A stretch of 64,000 nucleotides of DNA from Rhodocyclales bacterium GT-UBC (GTDB lineage Bacteria; Pseudomonadota; Gammaproteobacteria; Burkholderiales; Rhodocyclaceae), in assembly GCA_003583745.1 (NCBI GenBank), contig QXPY01000011.1, positions 124,001 through 188,000 on the forward strand, read 5' to 3'. Under the pieces are notes generated by a model. It saw only the letters and a program-made list of their open reading frames with translations, had not been told where the DNA came from and did no database searches. Position numbers and translations under genes: made by a program. Shown in pieces: positions 18,277 to 32,312 of the stretch (its first letter is position 1; each line of letters begins with the position of its first letter).

Positions 18277-18813
18277 ATGGCTCTTAATAACGTTCCTTCC
18301 GGCAAGTCCCTCCCCGACGATTTCAACGTCATCATCGAAATCACCGCTCACGCCGACCCCGTCAAGTACGAAGTCGACAAGGAATCGGGTGCGATCTTCG
18401 TCGATCGTTTCATGGGTACCGCCATGCACTATCCGTGCAACTACGGCTACATCAACAACACCATCGCCGGCGATGGTGATCCGGTAGACGTTCTGGTTGT
18501 CAGCCCGTTCGGTTTGCCGCCGGGTGTCGTCGTTCGCTGCCGTCCGCTCGGCATGCTGGCCATGGAAGACGAAGGTGGTCAGGATGCGAAGCTGCTCGCC
18601 GTTCCGGTCGAAAAGCTCAGCCAGCTCTACAACGACGTCAAGTCGTTCGAAGATGTGCCGCAGATCCTGCGTGACCAGATCACCCACTTTTTCGAGCACT
18701 ACAAGGATCTCGAAAAGGGCAAGTGGGTCAAGGTTCTGGGCTGGGAAGGCATCGATTCCGCCCGCAAGGAAATCCTGGACGGCGTTGCACGTTACCAGGC
18801 TGCTGCCAAGTAA
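18277..18813 (+). CDS. ppa: Inorganic pyrophosphatase (family I)
   Basis: 178 residues, matching the hexameric family I enzyme of proteobacteria (~175). The metal-binding signature [10 protein letters not shown] (residues ~67-76) and [11 protein letters not shown] are intact, as is the C-terminal GKWVKVLGW. It hydrolyses pyrophosphate in the cytosol, pulling biosynthetic reactions forward. nadE follows 12 bp downstream; NAD synthase releases pyrophosphate, so co-expression is sensible. Confidence 0.97.
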   Translation: MALNNVPSGKSLPDDFNVIIEITAHADPVKYEVDKESGAIFVDRFMGTAMHYPCNYGYINNTIAGDGDPVDVLVVSPFGLPPGVVVRCRPLGMLAMEDEGGQDAKLLAVPVEKLSQLYNDVKSFEDVPQILRDQITHFFEHYKDLEKGKWVKVLGWEGIDSARKEILDGVARYQAAAK

Positions 18814-18825
18814 TCAGAAGTCCTC

Positions 18826-20445
18826 ATGCTGCGTATCGCCGTTGCCCAGTTCAACGCTACCGTCGGTGATCTGACGGGCAACGTCGAACGTATCATTGAC
18901 TGTGCGTCCCGGGCCAAGGCTCGGGGGGCGCAGGTTTTGCTCACTCCGGAACTGGCCCTATGTGGCTATCCGCCGGAAGATTTGCTGTTGCGTCCGGACT
19001 TCTATCGGGCTTGCAAGCTGGCGCTGGCCGATCTGGCCGCCCGGGTCGAAGGGATTGCGCTGGTAGTCGGCCATCCCGAAGAAAGCGAAGGCCGCTGCTA
19101 CAACGCCGCGACGGTCATCGAGAATGGTCGGCAGCTGGCGGTTTATCGCAAGAACAACCTGCCCAATTACGAAGTTTTCGACGAGAAGCGGTATTTTTCC
19201 GCCGGTAGCGAGGCCTGCGTCGTCACGCTAGCCGGCGTGCGTTGCGGCATCAGCATCTGTGAGGATGTCTGGGTGGCCGGAACCGCCGAACAGGCGCGTC
19301 GTTCAGGCGCTGAATTGCTGCTCGTACTCAATGCTTCGCCCTGCCATCTCGAAAAGCATCAGCAACGCACCCAGGTGCTGGGCGATCTGGTCGAGGCTGC
19401 CGGGGTGCCGGCCATTTACGCCAATCTGGTTGGCGGACAGGATGAACTGGTGTTCGACGGCGCATCCTTTGCGTTGAATGCCGATCGCTCCTGCCGGATG
19501 CGTCTGCCATCGTTCGAGGAAGCTCTCGGGATTGTCGATTATGCCGCCGGCCAGTTGCGCTCGGACGACATGGCGGAAGAACTGGGTTTGGAGGCCGAGG
19601 CTTATCAGGCCCTGGTATTGGGCGTTCGCGACTACATCGGCAAGAGCGGTTTCAAGGGCGCCATCATCGGTTTGTCCGGTGGCATCGATTCGGCGCTGAC
19701 GCTGTGTGTTGCGGTCGATGCCTTGGGGGCAGACAAGGTCCGGGCGGTGATGATGCCGTCGCCTTACACCGCGCAGATGAGCCTGGACGACTCGCGCGAA
19801 ATGATTCGCAAGCTGGGCGTGCGTTACGATGAAATTGCCATCGAGCCGGCGATGCAGACTTACTCCAGCTTGCTTGATCCGCTGTTTGCCGGCCTGCCGG
19901 CTGACACCACGGAAGAAAACATCCAGGCGCGGATTCGCGGCAACATCCTGATGGCGCTTTCGAACAAGACCGGTGCGCTGGTGCTCACCACCGGCAACAA
20001 ATCCGAGATGGCGGTCGGCTATTGCACGCTGTACGGCGACATGGCCGGCGGCTTTGCGGTGATCAAGGACGTTTACAAAACCCTGGTCTACCGCCTGTCG
20101 CGCTATCGCAATACCTTGTGCGCCGATGGCGAGGCAGTGATTCCCGAGAACATCATCGTACGGCCGCCGTCAGCCGAATTGAAACCGGACCAGACCGATC
20201 AGGACTCGCTGCCGCCTTACGAAATCCTCGATGCGATCGTCCGTGCCTACATGGAAGAGGATCGCAGCCCACGCGAAATCATCGCTGCCGGCTTGCCGGA
20301 AGCAGATGTCCGCCGCGTCGTCCGCCTGCTCCGTATCGCCGAGTACAAGCGGCGTCAGGCACCGGTCGGTATTCGCATTACGCCGCGTGGCTTTGGCAAG
20401 GATTGGCGGTATCCTATTACCAACCGTTATCAAGACGAGTTCTAA
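18826..20445 (+). CDS. nadE: Glutamine-dependent NAD+ synthase
   Basis: 539 residues: an N-terminal nitrilase-type glutaminase domain followed by a C-terminal ammonia-dependent NAD synthase domain. The glutaminase triad is seen as Glu in TPELALCGYPPED, Lys in RKNNLPNYEVFDE and Cys in GISICEDVW. The synthetase P-loop is GLSGGIDSALTLCVAV and TTGNKSEMAVGYCTLYGDM lies downstream. It amidates deamido-NAD with glutamine-derived ammonia. The adjacent glnB (27 bp) encodes the glutamine/2-oxoglutarate sensor PII. Confidence 0.96.
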   Translation: MLRIAVAQFNATVGDLTGNVERIIDCASRAKARGAQVLLTPELALCGYPPEDLLLRPDFYRACKLALADLAARVEGIALVVGHPEESEGRCYNAATVIENGRQLAVYRKNNLPNYEVFDEKRYFSAGSEACVVTLAGVRCGISICEDVWVAGTAEQARRSGAELLLVLNASPCHLEKHQQRTQVLGDLVEAAGVPAIYANLVGGQDELVFDGASFALNADRSCRMRLPSFEEALGIVDYAAGQLRSDDMAEELGLEAEAYQALVLGVRDYIGKSGFKGAIIGLSGGIDSALTLCVAVDALGADKVRAVMMPSPYTAQMSLDDSREMIRKLGVRYDEIAIEPAMQTYSSLLDPLFAGLPADTTEENIQARIRGNILMALSNKTGALVLTTGNKSEMAVGYCTLYGDMAGGFAVIKDVYKTLVYRLSRYRNTLCADGEAVIPENIIVRPPSAELKPDQTDQDSLPPYEILDAIVRAYMEEDRSPREIIAAGLPEADVRRVVRLLRIAEYKRRQAPVGIRITPRGFGKDWRYPITNRYQDEF

Positions 20446-20811
<366 letters not shown>

Positions 20812-20832
20812 GTTCCTGCTGAAGCAGTGAGC

Positions 20833-20863
20833 AAAGGGCGACCGAGGTCGCCCTTTATTTTTT
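20833..20863. terminator. Bidirectional terminator between glnB and smr
   Basis: AAAGGGCGAC and GTCGCCCTTT form a 10-bp stem with a CGAG loop, followed by ATTTTTTT on the plus strand; the minus strand has an A/T-rich flank too. The stop codon of the convergent smr gene lies within it. Confidence 0.85.
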
Positions 20864-21394
20864 GCGGGCGCGCAACAGAACGATCAGTGCGCCTTCGCCG
20901 CCATCCTGCGGCCGTGCCTGGCAATAGGCCAGCACTTCGCTACGTTGCATCAGCCAGCCGCGGACGAGTTGGCGCAGGATCGAGATTCTTTGTGGCGAAC
21001 CCAGGCCCTTGCCGTGGATGACGCGAACGCAGCGCCGGCCGTGGTGGATGTTCTCGGCGAGAAAGCCGGCCAGCAGTTGGCGGGCCTCTTCGCGATTGGC
21101 GCCGTGCAGGTCGACTTCGTCCTGGACCACCCAGCGGCCGCGGCGCAGGTCTTTCAGGACCGTACTAGCCAGACCCTGATGCAGATAATGCGGCTCGTCG
21201 CCGCCTTCCAGCCTGTCCTGCAGCGTGATCCTGCCATGCAGGCTTTCATGCAACGCCGCCCGCTCGTCCGCCAGGTGCTGGAGCGGGCGTGGCGGCGGCG
21301 TTGGGGCGCCCAGATGGACGCGGCCGGAATCGGGCAGCGGGCGGGCATCCGCCACGGCTGCCCGAAAGGCTGCCAGGTCATCCGGGTCGATCAA
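20855..21394 (-). CDS. Smr-domain protein
   Basis: 179 residues. The C-terminal ~90 residues are a Smr domain with VDLHGANREEARQLL (LDLHG-type motif) and VIHGKGLGS (HGKG motif), linked to nuclease activity on branched DNA or RNA. The N-terminal half is the polar linker seen in stand-alone YfcN/SmrA-like proteins. The start is a TTG 9 bp after the trxB stop; no ATG fits. Being close behind trxB on the same strand, it is probably co-transcribed with it. Substrate unknown. Confidence 0.82.
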   Translation of the reverse strand: MIDPDDLAAFRAAVADARPLPDSGRVHLGAPTPPPRPLQHLADERAALHESLHGRITLQDRLEGGDEPHYLHQGLASTVLKDLRRGRWVVQDEVDLHGANREEARQLLAGFLAENIHHGRRCVRVIHGKGLGSPQRISILRQLVRGWLMQRSEVLAYCQARPQDGGEGALIVLLRARKK

Positions 21395-21403
21395 GATCGG
21401 CGG

Positions 21404-22489
<1,086 letters not shown>

Positions 22490-23152
22490 ATGTCCGCTAC
22501 CAATTTCGGTCTAAGTCTGGTCGTGCTGCGCAATGTGCCCCTGTTTTCCGGACTGGAAGAGGCTGAACTGGAAAAACTATCCAAGGTCTCCGGGCGCAAG
22601 CGTGTCGAGCGCGGTGCTTTTGTCGTTCGGGCCGGAGATGAAACCGATTCGCTCTACATCATGCTGGCCGGGCGCGCCAAGGTGACCAATTGTGACGAAG
22701 AGGGGCGCGAGATCATCCTTGCCTGGCTCGGTCCGGGAGAATTTTTCGGTGAAATGGGCCTGATCGATAGCAGTCCCCGTTCGGCCAGTGTGGTGGCCAG
22801 CGAGCCATGCGAATTGCTCTGTCTGAGCAAGGAGGCGTTCCAGCGTTGCCTGCAGGATAACTTTCAGGTTGCCCAGAAGCTGATGCAGATTCTGGTCCGG
22901 CGTTTGCGGGAGGCTGATCGCAAGATCGAGAGCCTGGCCTTGCTCGATGTCTATGGTCGCGTTGCCCGCCTGCTGCTTGATATGTCCGAGTTGGCGGAAG
23001 GCCGCCGGGTCGTGAAGAAGAAAATTTCGAAACAGGATATGGCTCGGATGATCGGCGCTTCCCGTGAAATGGTCAGCAAGGTCATGCGTGATCTGGAATT
23101 GAGTGGTTATATTGCGACTGAAGGTGACCGGGTGGTCATTCTCGGGGCTTGA
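22490..23152 (+). CDS. Crp/Fnr-family transcriptional regulator
   Basis: 220 residues. The cyclic-nucleotide-binding fold shows [11 protein letters not shown] and [13 protein letters not shown], and a winged helix follows with recognition segment [25 protein letters not shown]. The N-terminal Cys cluster of FNR is missing, so it is not an oxygen-sensing Fe-S protein. The [11 protein letters not shown] region resembles CRP, but whether it binds cAMP, c-di-GMP or another ligand cannot be read. It lies next to trxB (divergent) and immediately before ftsK. Confidence 0.85.
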   Translation: MSATNFGLSLVVLRNVPLFSGLEEAELEKLSKVSGRKRVERGAFVVRAGDETDSLYIMLAGRAKVTNCDEEGREIILAWLGPGEFFGEMGLIDSSPRSASVVASEPCELLCLSKEAFQRCLQDNFQVAQKLMQILVRRLREADRKIESLALLDVYGRVARLLLDMSELAEGRRVVKKKISKQDMARMIGASREMVSKVMRDLELSGYIATEGDRVVILGA

Positions 23153-23154
23153 GC

Positions 23155-25451
<2,297 letters not shown>

Positions 25452-25455
<4 letters not shown>

Positions 25456-26072
25456 AATTTTCACTGAAGGCGCTGTTCTTTGCAGCGATGGCGGTTTCCC
25501 CGTTGCTGGCGGAGGCTGGCGCGATAGATCAATTGCATCAGTTCCTGCAAGGCACGCGTACCCTGAAGGCTGAATTTGCCCAGACAGTCATTGCCCGTAA
25601 TGGTCGCAAGCCGCAGTTGTCGTCGGGCGTGGTGGCGATCTCCCGCCCCGGCAAGTTGCGCTGGGAAATCCTCAAGCCATATCCGCAACTGGTGGTCGGC
25701 GATGGCGAGAAGATCTGGATTTACGACCAGGAATTGCAGCAGGTTACGGTGCGCAAGGCCGGCCAGGCGATTGGCGGTTCGCCGGCGACCTTGCTTTCCG
25801 GCAACAACGATCTGGAAAAAAACTTCAATCTCAAGGAAGCCGGAGATGCCGAAGGCCTGAACTGGGTCGAGGCGACCCCGAAATCCGGCGACAGCGGCTT
25901 CGAGAAGGTGCGCCTCGGGTTTGCCGGCAGCGATCTGAAAGCCATGGAACTGCAGGATAGTTTTGGGCAAACCACGGTGATCCGCTTCTCGAAGCTCGAA
26001 CGGAATCCGGCCTTGCCGGCCAGCAGCTTCAAATTCACGCCGCCGGCGGGCGTCGACGTGGTCGGCGAGTGA
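25452..26072 (+). CDS. lolA: Outer-membrane lipoprotein carrier protein
   Basis: 206 residues with a Sec signal peptide (cleavage near LLAEAGA, residues ~20-23). [29 protein letters not shown] and [14 protein letters not shown] match the LolA beta-barrel that ferries lipoproteins from LolCDE to LolB through the periplasm. The neighbours are ftsK and rarA, the conserved ftsK-lolA-rarA-serS order. Confidence 0.93.
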
Positions 26073-26098
26073 GTCAGTACGGCGCTTGCAGGTGAGGC

Positions 26099-27418
26099 AT
26101 GGCTGACGATCTGTTTTCCCAACCTCCCGACGAAGATCGCCATGCACCGCTGGCCGAGCAGCTTCGGCCGCGCACGCCGGACGAGGTGATCGGCCAGCAG
26201 CATTTGCTCGGTCCTGGCAAGCCCTTGCGCTTGGCCTTCGAATCCGGTCAGCCGCATTCGATGATCCTCTGGGGGCCGCCCGGTGTCGGCAAGACGACGC
26301 TGGCGCGGATGATGGCGACGCAGTTCCAGTGCGAATTCATTGCCTTGTCGGCGGTCTTTTCCGGCATCAAGGAAGTTCGCGAGGCGGTATCGCAAGCCGA
26401 GATGTGGCGCGGGCAGGGCAAGCGGACCATTCTCTTCGTCGATGAAATCCACCGCTTCAACAAGGCCCAGCAGGACGGGTTCCTGCCTTTCGTCGAATCC
26501 GGCTTGCTGACCTTCATTGGTGCAACGACCGAGAATCCCTCCTTCGAGGTCAATTCCGCCTTGCTGTCCCGTGCCTCGGTTTACGTCCTGAAGTCCCTGA
26601 GCGAAGCCGAGATGGGACAGCTGTTCGACCGCGCCTGCAATCAGGCGCTGGCCGACCTGAGCTTCGATGCCGAGGCGCGTCAGCGCCTGATCGGCCTGGC
26701 CGACGGCGATGCCCGGCGCTTGCTCAATGTGCTGGAGCAGGTGCGGACGGCGGCGCGAACCGCCGGTGTGGCCGAGGTCAGCGGCAGCTTCATCGAAGAA
26801 ACGATGGCGCAGAACCTGCGCCGCTTCGACAAGGGCGGCGATGCCTTCTATGACCAGATTTCGGCGCTGCACAAGTCGGTACGCGGTTCCAGCCCGGATG
26901 GCGCGCTTTATTGGCTGTGCCGAATGCTCGATGGGGGTGCCGATCCGCGCTATCTCGCCCGGCGCATCATCCGCATGGCTTGGGAGGATATCGGCCTGGC
27001 CGATCCGCGCGCCATGCAGATCGCCAACGACGCCGCCGCAACCTACGAGCGTCTCGGTTCGCCAGAAGGCGAGCTGGCCTTGGGGCAGGCGGTGATTTAC
27101 CTGGCGGTGGCGGCCAAATCGAATGCCGGCTACAACGCCTACAACGCCGCCCGCGCCTTTGTCGGCAAGGATGGCTCACGGCCGGTGCCGGTGCATCTGC
27201 GCAATGCGCCAACCAAGCTGATGAAGGAACTCGGCTACGGCAAGGCCTATCGGTATGCGCACGATGAGCCGGAAGCCTATGCCGCGGGCGAGTCCTACCT
27301 GCCTGACGGCATGCCCGAGCCGGGTTGGTATGCGCCGACGCCGCGTGGCCTGGAGGGCAAGATCGGTGAAAAGCTGGTGCATTTACGCGATCTCGACCGC
27401 AAGGCCGGCAAGCGCTGA
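26099..27418 (+). CDS. rarA: Replication-associated recombination protein A
   Basis: 439 residues. AAA+ clamp-loader-like ATPase with Walker [14 protein letters not shown], Walker [15 protein letters not shown], sensor [15 protein letters not shown], then the tetramerisation domain containing [11 protein letters not shown] and WEDIGLADP. RarA/MgsA acts at stalled forks with SSB and RecQ/RecJ partners. It lies between lolA and serS, as in E. coli. Confidence 0.95.
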   Translation: MADDLFSQPPDEDRHAPLAEQLRPRTPDEVIGQQHLLGPGKPLRLAFESGQPHSMILWGPPGVGKTTLARMMATQFQCEFIALSAVFSGIKEVREAVSQAEMWRGQGKRTILFVDEIHRFNKAQQDGFLPFVESGLLTFIGATTENPSFEVNSALLSRASVYVLKSLSEAEMGQLFDRACNQALADLSFDAEARQRLIGLADGDARRLLNVLEQVRTAARTAGVAEVSGSFIEETMAQNLRRFDKGGDAFYDQISALHKSVRGSSPDGALYWLCRMLDGGADPRYLARRIIRMAWEDIGLADPRAMQIANDAAATYERLGSPEGELALGQAVIYLAVAAKSNAGYNAYNAARAFVGKDGSRPVPVHLRNAPTKLMKELGYGKAYRYAHDEPEAYAAGESYLPDGMPEPGWYAPTPRGLEGKIGEKLVHLRDLDRKAGKR

Positions 27419-27438
27419 GGGCAGGGTCTCGCCTCGCG

Positions 27439-28784
<1,346 letters not shown>

Positions 28785-28809
28785 GTCTTCCTCGCTGACA
28801 CGATTCAAC

Positions 28810-28833
28810 ATCCCCGCTACGGCGGGGATTTTT
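28810..28833. terminator. Terminator shared by serS and mltF
   Basis: ATCCCCGC pairs with GCGGGGAT around a TACG loop, followed by a T run. The convergent mltF stop overlaps its right edge, so it can serve both strands. Confidence 0.8.
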
Positions 28834-30257
28834 CATTTCTGCTTCAGTTTCAAGCCCGGGGTGTTGCCCAGCTTGCCGGCGTTGCCTTCCATCCTGGCGG
28901 CCAGCGACTGGTAGGGGCGTTCGTTGCGCATCAGGATGTCGTAGTAGCTGCGAATGTTCTCGACCAGGATGACGGCTTCGCCGCCGCGCGCCCGGCTCGA
29001 TTTGATCTTCTGGTAATACTTCGGTTGGGCGAGGAGGGGCAGGATGCGCTTCATCTCGAACCAGTTGCCGTCGTCGGCGTTGAGCAATCTGGCCAGGCGG
29101 CGGGCAGCGTTGAAATGGCCGGGCCCGATGTTGTAGGCGGCGAGCGCCAGCCAGGTGCGATCCGGTTCGCGGATCTCGCTGGCGAGCTGGTCTTTCAGAA
29201 TGTTGATGTAGCGGGCGCCGGCGATGATGCTTTCGCGCGGGTCGAGACGGTTGCTCACCCCCAGGCGGTCGGCAGTTTCCTCGGTCAGCATCATGATGCC
29301 GCGAACGCTGGTGTAGCTGGTCGCGTTCGGGTCCCAGTGCGACTCGTGGTAAGCCACCGAGGCGATCAATCGCCAGTCGATGCCGGTAATTGCCTCGGCT
29401 GCTTCGAAATGTTTGCGCAGGCGCGGCAAGGTCGTCTCGATTTCACCGAGGAACTTGACGATGTCGCCTTGCTCGAGGCGCCGGACATGGCCGAAATAAC
29501 GGTCTTCCAGGCGGGCCAGGGTGCCGTCCAGCTGGATGCGCTCGATGAAGGTCTTGGCGCGGGCCGCGAGTTCGGCGTTGGGGTGGGGGCCAAGCAACCA
29601 GACGATCGGCTTCTCGTCGCTGAGTTCCAATGTCGTGTTCAAGGTCGGGACGAACTGCGTTGCCAGGTCTTCCAGATTGGCATCCATCACCACGTATTCG
29701 ATCTTGCCGTTGCCCAGTGCTTCGAGCAAGTCGAGGATGTCTCCTTCGGCAACTTCAACGATGGTCAGCTCCTTGATCTCGTCGGCCAGCTTGCGCAGCG
29801 TCGCTGCCTGGCGCGTTCCCGCCATCGCATGGATCGTTTTGCCGGCCAGCTGTGATTTTTCCGTTAAAGGTAGCGAAGCATCGTTCTGCGCCAGCACATC
29901 CTTAGTCAGGAAAATCGGCGGAGTAGCCGGGTAGGGTTGTTCGTCATTGGGGGACAACCAGGCGGCAGCCAGGTGGTAACGACTGCTGTCGAGGCGCGAA
30001 TCGAGTTCATCCGGCTTGGCGACAATGTACTTGACGGCGACGCCGAGATCCTGGGCAAAGGTTTCGACAAGATCGTGCTCAAGACCGCTGATGTTGCCGT
30101 TATCGTCGTCGTTGTATGTGAGAGGGCCGGGGCGGGTCAGTACCACCAGGTCGTGTTGTGCCGGGGTCGGGAAAGGCAAGGGCGTCAACGACCATTCACC
30201 ACATGCCGTGACAAAAAAAGTAATGCCTAGAAATAAAAGTCTCTTGATACGCTGCAT
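28833..30257 (-). CDS. mltF: Membrane-bound lytic murein transglycosylase F-like lipoprotein
   Basis: 474 residues. The N-terminus has a lipobox ending VTAC (Cys19), so the mature protein should be a lipoprotein. A substrate-binding-protein-like domain (type 3; residues ~35-270) precedes an SLT/goose-lysozyme catalytic domain with AYHESHWDPNATS, containing the catalytic Glu, and GIMMLTEETA. MltF cleaves peptidoglycan strands to 1,6-anhydro ends; its N-domain is a regulatory module that senses muropeptides in Pseudomonas. Confidence 0.9.
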   Translation of the reverse strand: MQRIKRLLFLGITFFVTACGEWSLTPLPFPTPAQHDLVVLTRPGPLTYNDDDNGNISGLEHDLVETFAQDLGVAVKYIVAKPDELDSRLDSSRYHLAAAWLSPNDEQPYPATPPIFLTKDVLAQNDASLPLTEKSQLAGKTIHAMAGTRQAATLRKLADEIKELTIVEVAEGDILDLLEALGNGKIEYVVMDANLEDLATQFVPTLNTTLELSDEKPIVWLLGPHPNAELAARAKTFIERIQLDGTLARLEDRYFGHVRRLEQGDIVKFLGEIETTLPRLRKHFEAAEAITGIDWRLIASVAYHESHWDPNATSYTSVRGIMMLTEETADRLGVSNRLDPRESIIAGARYINILKDQLASEIREPDRTWLALAAYNIGPGHFNAARRLARLLNADDGNWFEMKRILPLLAQPKYYQKIKSSRARGGEAVILVENIRSYYDILMRNERPYQSLAARMEGNAGKLGNTPGLKLKQK

Positions 30258-30274
30258 CTAGTTTGTGTTATTAT
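30244..30274 (+). promoter_or_regulatory. Candidate promoter of tRNA-Ser
   Basis: TTGATA at 30244-30249 and TATTAT at 30269-30274 are separated by 19 bp, or 18 bp if TTATTA is taken. It overlaps the start of mltF on the other strand, so the two divergent promoters would compete. Confidence 0.45.
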
Positions 30275-30286
30275 GCCGGCCGCTGC

Positions 30287-30375
<89 letters not shown>

Positions 30376-30385
30376 CAACCGATTA

Positions 30386-30438
30386 CCCCGTTTTCTAGGC
30401 CAAATTACTGGCTTGAGATCAACGGGGTTTTCTTTTTT
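30386..30438 (+). terminator. Terminator after tRNA-Ser
   Basis: CCCCGTT (30386-30392) pairs with AACGGGG (30421-30427); inside, GCCA and TGGC add an inner stem. TTTTCTTTTTT follows. Confidence 0.7.
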
Positions 30439-30518
30439 CTGTCCAATATTTCTTGCCACTGATTTGTGAGGCGGCAATATCTCACAAGTTCGATGTCCCG
30501 GGTAGCTTCCGGGATAAT

Positions 30519-30544
30519 CCCCCGCTGTTTGTCGTCAGCGGGGG
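30519..30544 (-). terminator. GC-rich hairpin downstream of mltD
   Basis: CCCCCGCTG and CAGCGGGGG form a perfect 9-bp stem with an 8-nt loop, just after the mltD stop on the minus strand. There is no T-tract, so it may be a Rho-dependent end or a 3' stabilising hairpin. Confidence 0.45.
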
Positions 30545-30553
30545 GGCAAGTTG

Positions 30554-32089
30554 TCAGCCGCGTCGCCCGTTGCCTGACTTGGCGACTTTGGCGGGAGTGG
30601 CGGATTTCCCGCTGGCCGTCTTGTTCCTGCTTTCGGTAGTGGATTTGGCTGATTTGCCGGCGGGCTTGCTGGCGGCCAGCTTGCCTTCATGCTTGGCTGG
30701 GCCTTTGGCGGCGTGCTTGTTGTCGGTCTTGCCGGCTTTTGCGCTCAACCGGTTGTCTTGCTTGCCGGCCTTGCCATGCTTGTCGTTGGCAGCCAGTTTG
30801 CCATGGCGGGTTTTGACCGGTTCCGGCTCGGGTTCGATGATCTGCGGCAGGGATGGTGCATTCTGCAGGCGCTCGATATCGTCGGCGCCCTGGCCAGCCG
30901 GCACCAGCAGCGTCGAGCCGGCGCCGAGGCGAACCTTGCCGTTCAGGCCGTTAACGCGCAGCAGGTCGGGCAGGGTGATGCCGAAGCGGGGCGCGACCTT
31001 GTTCAGCTTTTCGCCATTTTTCAGCGTATAGGTTTGCCATTCGGTCAGCGGCTGGGCGTATTTTTCCAGGTTGCTCTGGAATATTTCAACCTTGTCGGCT
31101 GGCAGGACCACGGCCGAATCACCTTTCATGACCGGGCGGTTGTGCTGCGGGTTGAGGGCGACGAATTCGGCCATTGGCATATTGGCCAGCCGGGCAGCGG
31201 TCTTGACGTCAATCGGCCGCGGCGTGTCGATGGTGGCGAAATAGGGGCGGTTGATGATTTCCGGCAACTGCAGTTGGGCCATCAGGGCCGGGTTGCCGAA
31301 GATGTTCTTGAGGGCCTGCAGCTTGGGGACATAGTGCCGGGTTTCGTTCGGCATGCTCAGGCTGGGGTAGTCGGTGGGCAGGCCGCGCGCGTTGTTCTTT
31401 TCGATTGCCCGTTTGACGGCACCTTCACCCCAGTTGTACGAAGCCAGCGCCAGATGCCAGTCGCCATGCATGTCGTAGATGGCTTGCAGGTAGTCGAGAG
31501 CGGCGCCGGTCGAGGCGACGACGTCGCGACGTTGGTCCTGCCACCAGTTCTGTTCCAGGTTGAAGCGTTTGCCGGTGGCGGGGATGAATTGCCAGAGTCC
31601 GGAGGCGTGCGAGCGCGAATAGGCCATCGGATTGAACGAGCTCTCGACCATCGGCAGCAGTGCCAGTTCGGTCGGCATGCCGCGCGCCTCAAGTTCCTGT
31701 ACGATGTAATGCAGGTAGGGGCGGCTGCGCTCGACCATGCGGCGCAGTGCATCCGGCCGGTTCTGGTACCACTGCTGGTAATAGAGCACCAGGTCGTCGT
31801 TGAGGTTCGTCATGGCAAAACCATTGCGCAGACGGACCCAGAGGTCATCGGTGTTGGCGGTGAGATCGATCGTGTTCGCAGGCTGCGGGGCGGCGCGGAC
31901 TTCCTGGACGGTGAGGGCGGCTTCCGGCGTGACGACGGCGGGCTCGGCCAGCGACGGCATGAGCAGGGAAAGCAGCGGGAATCCAGAGGCCGAGTCGGCC
32001 AGCACGGGGACGGAAAGGGTCAGGGCAGCGGCACCAAGGCCGGCGGTGGCAATGCGGCGAACAAGCGACAGAACGTTGCGTTGATGCAT
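30554..32089 (-). CDS. mltD: MltD-type lytic transglycosylase with LysM and basic tail
   Basis: 511 residues. A Sec signal peptide (to about residue 32) is followed by an SLT domain: LLPMVESSFNPMAYSRSHAS with catalytic Glu149 and GLWQFIPATGK. One LysM repeat lies around residues 345-395 (TYTLKNGEKLNKVAPRFGIT). The last ~85 residues are an unusual Lys/Ala/Gly-rich tail with repeated KxGK and AAK motifs and almost no acidic residues. MltD cleaves peptidoglycan; LysM binds glycan strands. E. coli MltD has two or more LysM repeats, so the tail seems to replace one or more of them. Confidence 0.88.
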   Translation of the reverse strand: MHQRNVLSLVRRIATAGLGAAALTLSVPVLADSASGFPLLSLLMPSLAEPAVVTPEAALTVQEVRAAPQPANTIDLTANTDDLWVRLRNGFAMTNLNDDLVLYYQQWYQNRPDALRRMVERSRPYLHYIVQELEARGMPTELALLPMVESSFNPMAYSRSHASGLWQFIPATGKRFNLEQNWWQDQRRDVVASTGAALDYLQAIYDMHGDWHLALASYNWGEGAVKRAIEKNNARGLPTDYPSLSMPNETRHYVPKLQALKNIFGNPALMAQLQLPEIINRPYFATIDTPRPIDVKTAARLANMPMAEFVALNPQHNRPVMKGDSAVVLPADKVEIFQSNLEKYAQPLTEWQTYTLKNGEKLNKVAPRFGITLPDLLRVNGLNGKVRLGAGSTLLVPAGQGADDIERLQNAPSLPQIIEPEPEPVKTRHGKLAANDKHGKAGKQDNRLSAKAGKTDNKHAAKGPAKHEGKLAASKPAGKSAKSTTESRNKTASGKSATPAKVAKSGNGRRG

Positions 32090-32130
32090 AGGGTGGAGCT
32101 CCTGGCGCGAACGGGGTCGACTAAACCGGG

Positions 32131-32136
32131 GATTAT
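32131..32136 (-). promoter_or_regulatory. Candidate -10 hexamer for mltD
   Basis: TATAAT on the minus strand, 42 bp before the mltD start; -35 not evident. The rest of the 223-bp gap up to the MFS gene shows no other clear signal. Confidence 0.35.
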
Positions 32137-32312
32137 ACCTGATTCCGATGTCGTTCAGGCATTTGGCGGCGCGACCCGATATCCGAATTTGGCCGCCAGA
32201 TGCTCGAAGATTGGCCGCTTTTCGCCACCGACTGATTGCTTTCGCGAATTCGTCGAGGGCACAGGCTAAACTGCCGGCATTGCCCGGAATCCGGCGTGGT
32301 GCGGAGTGAGGA

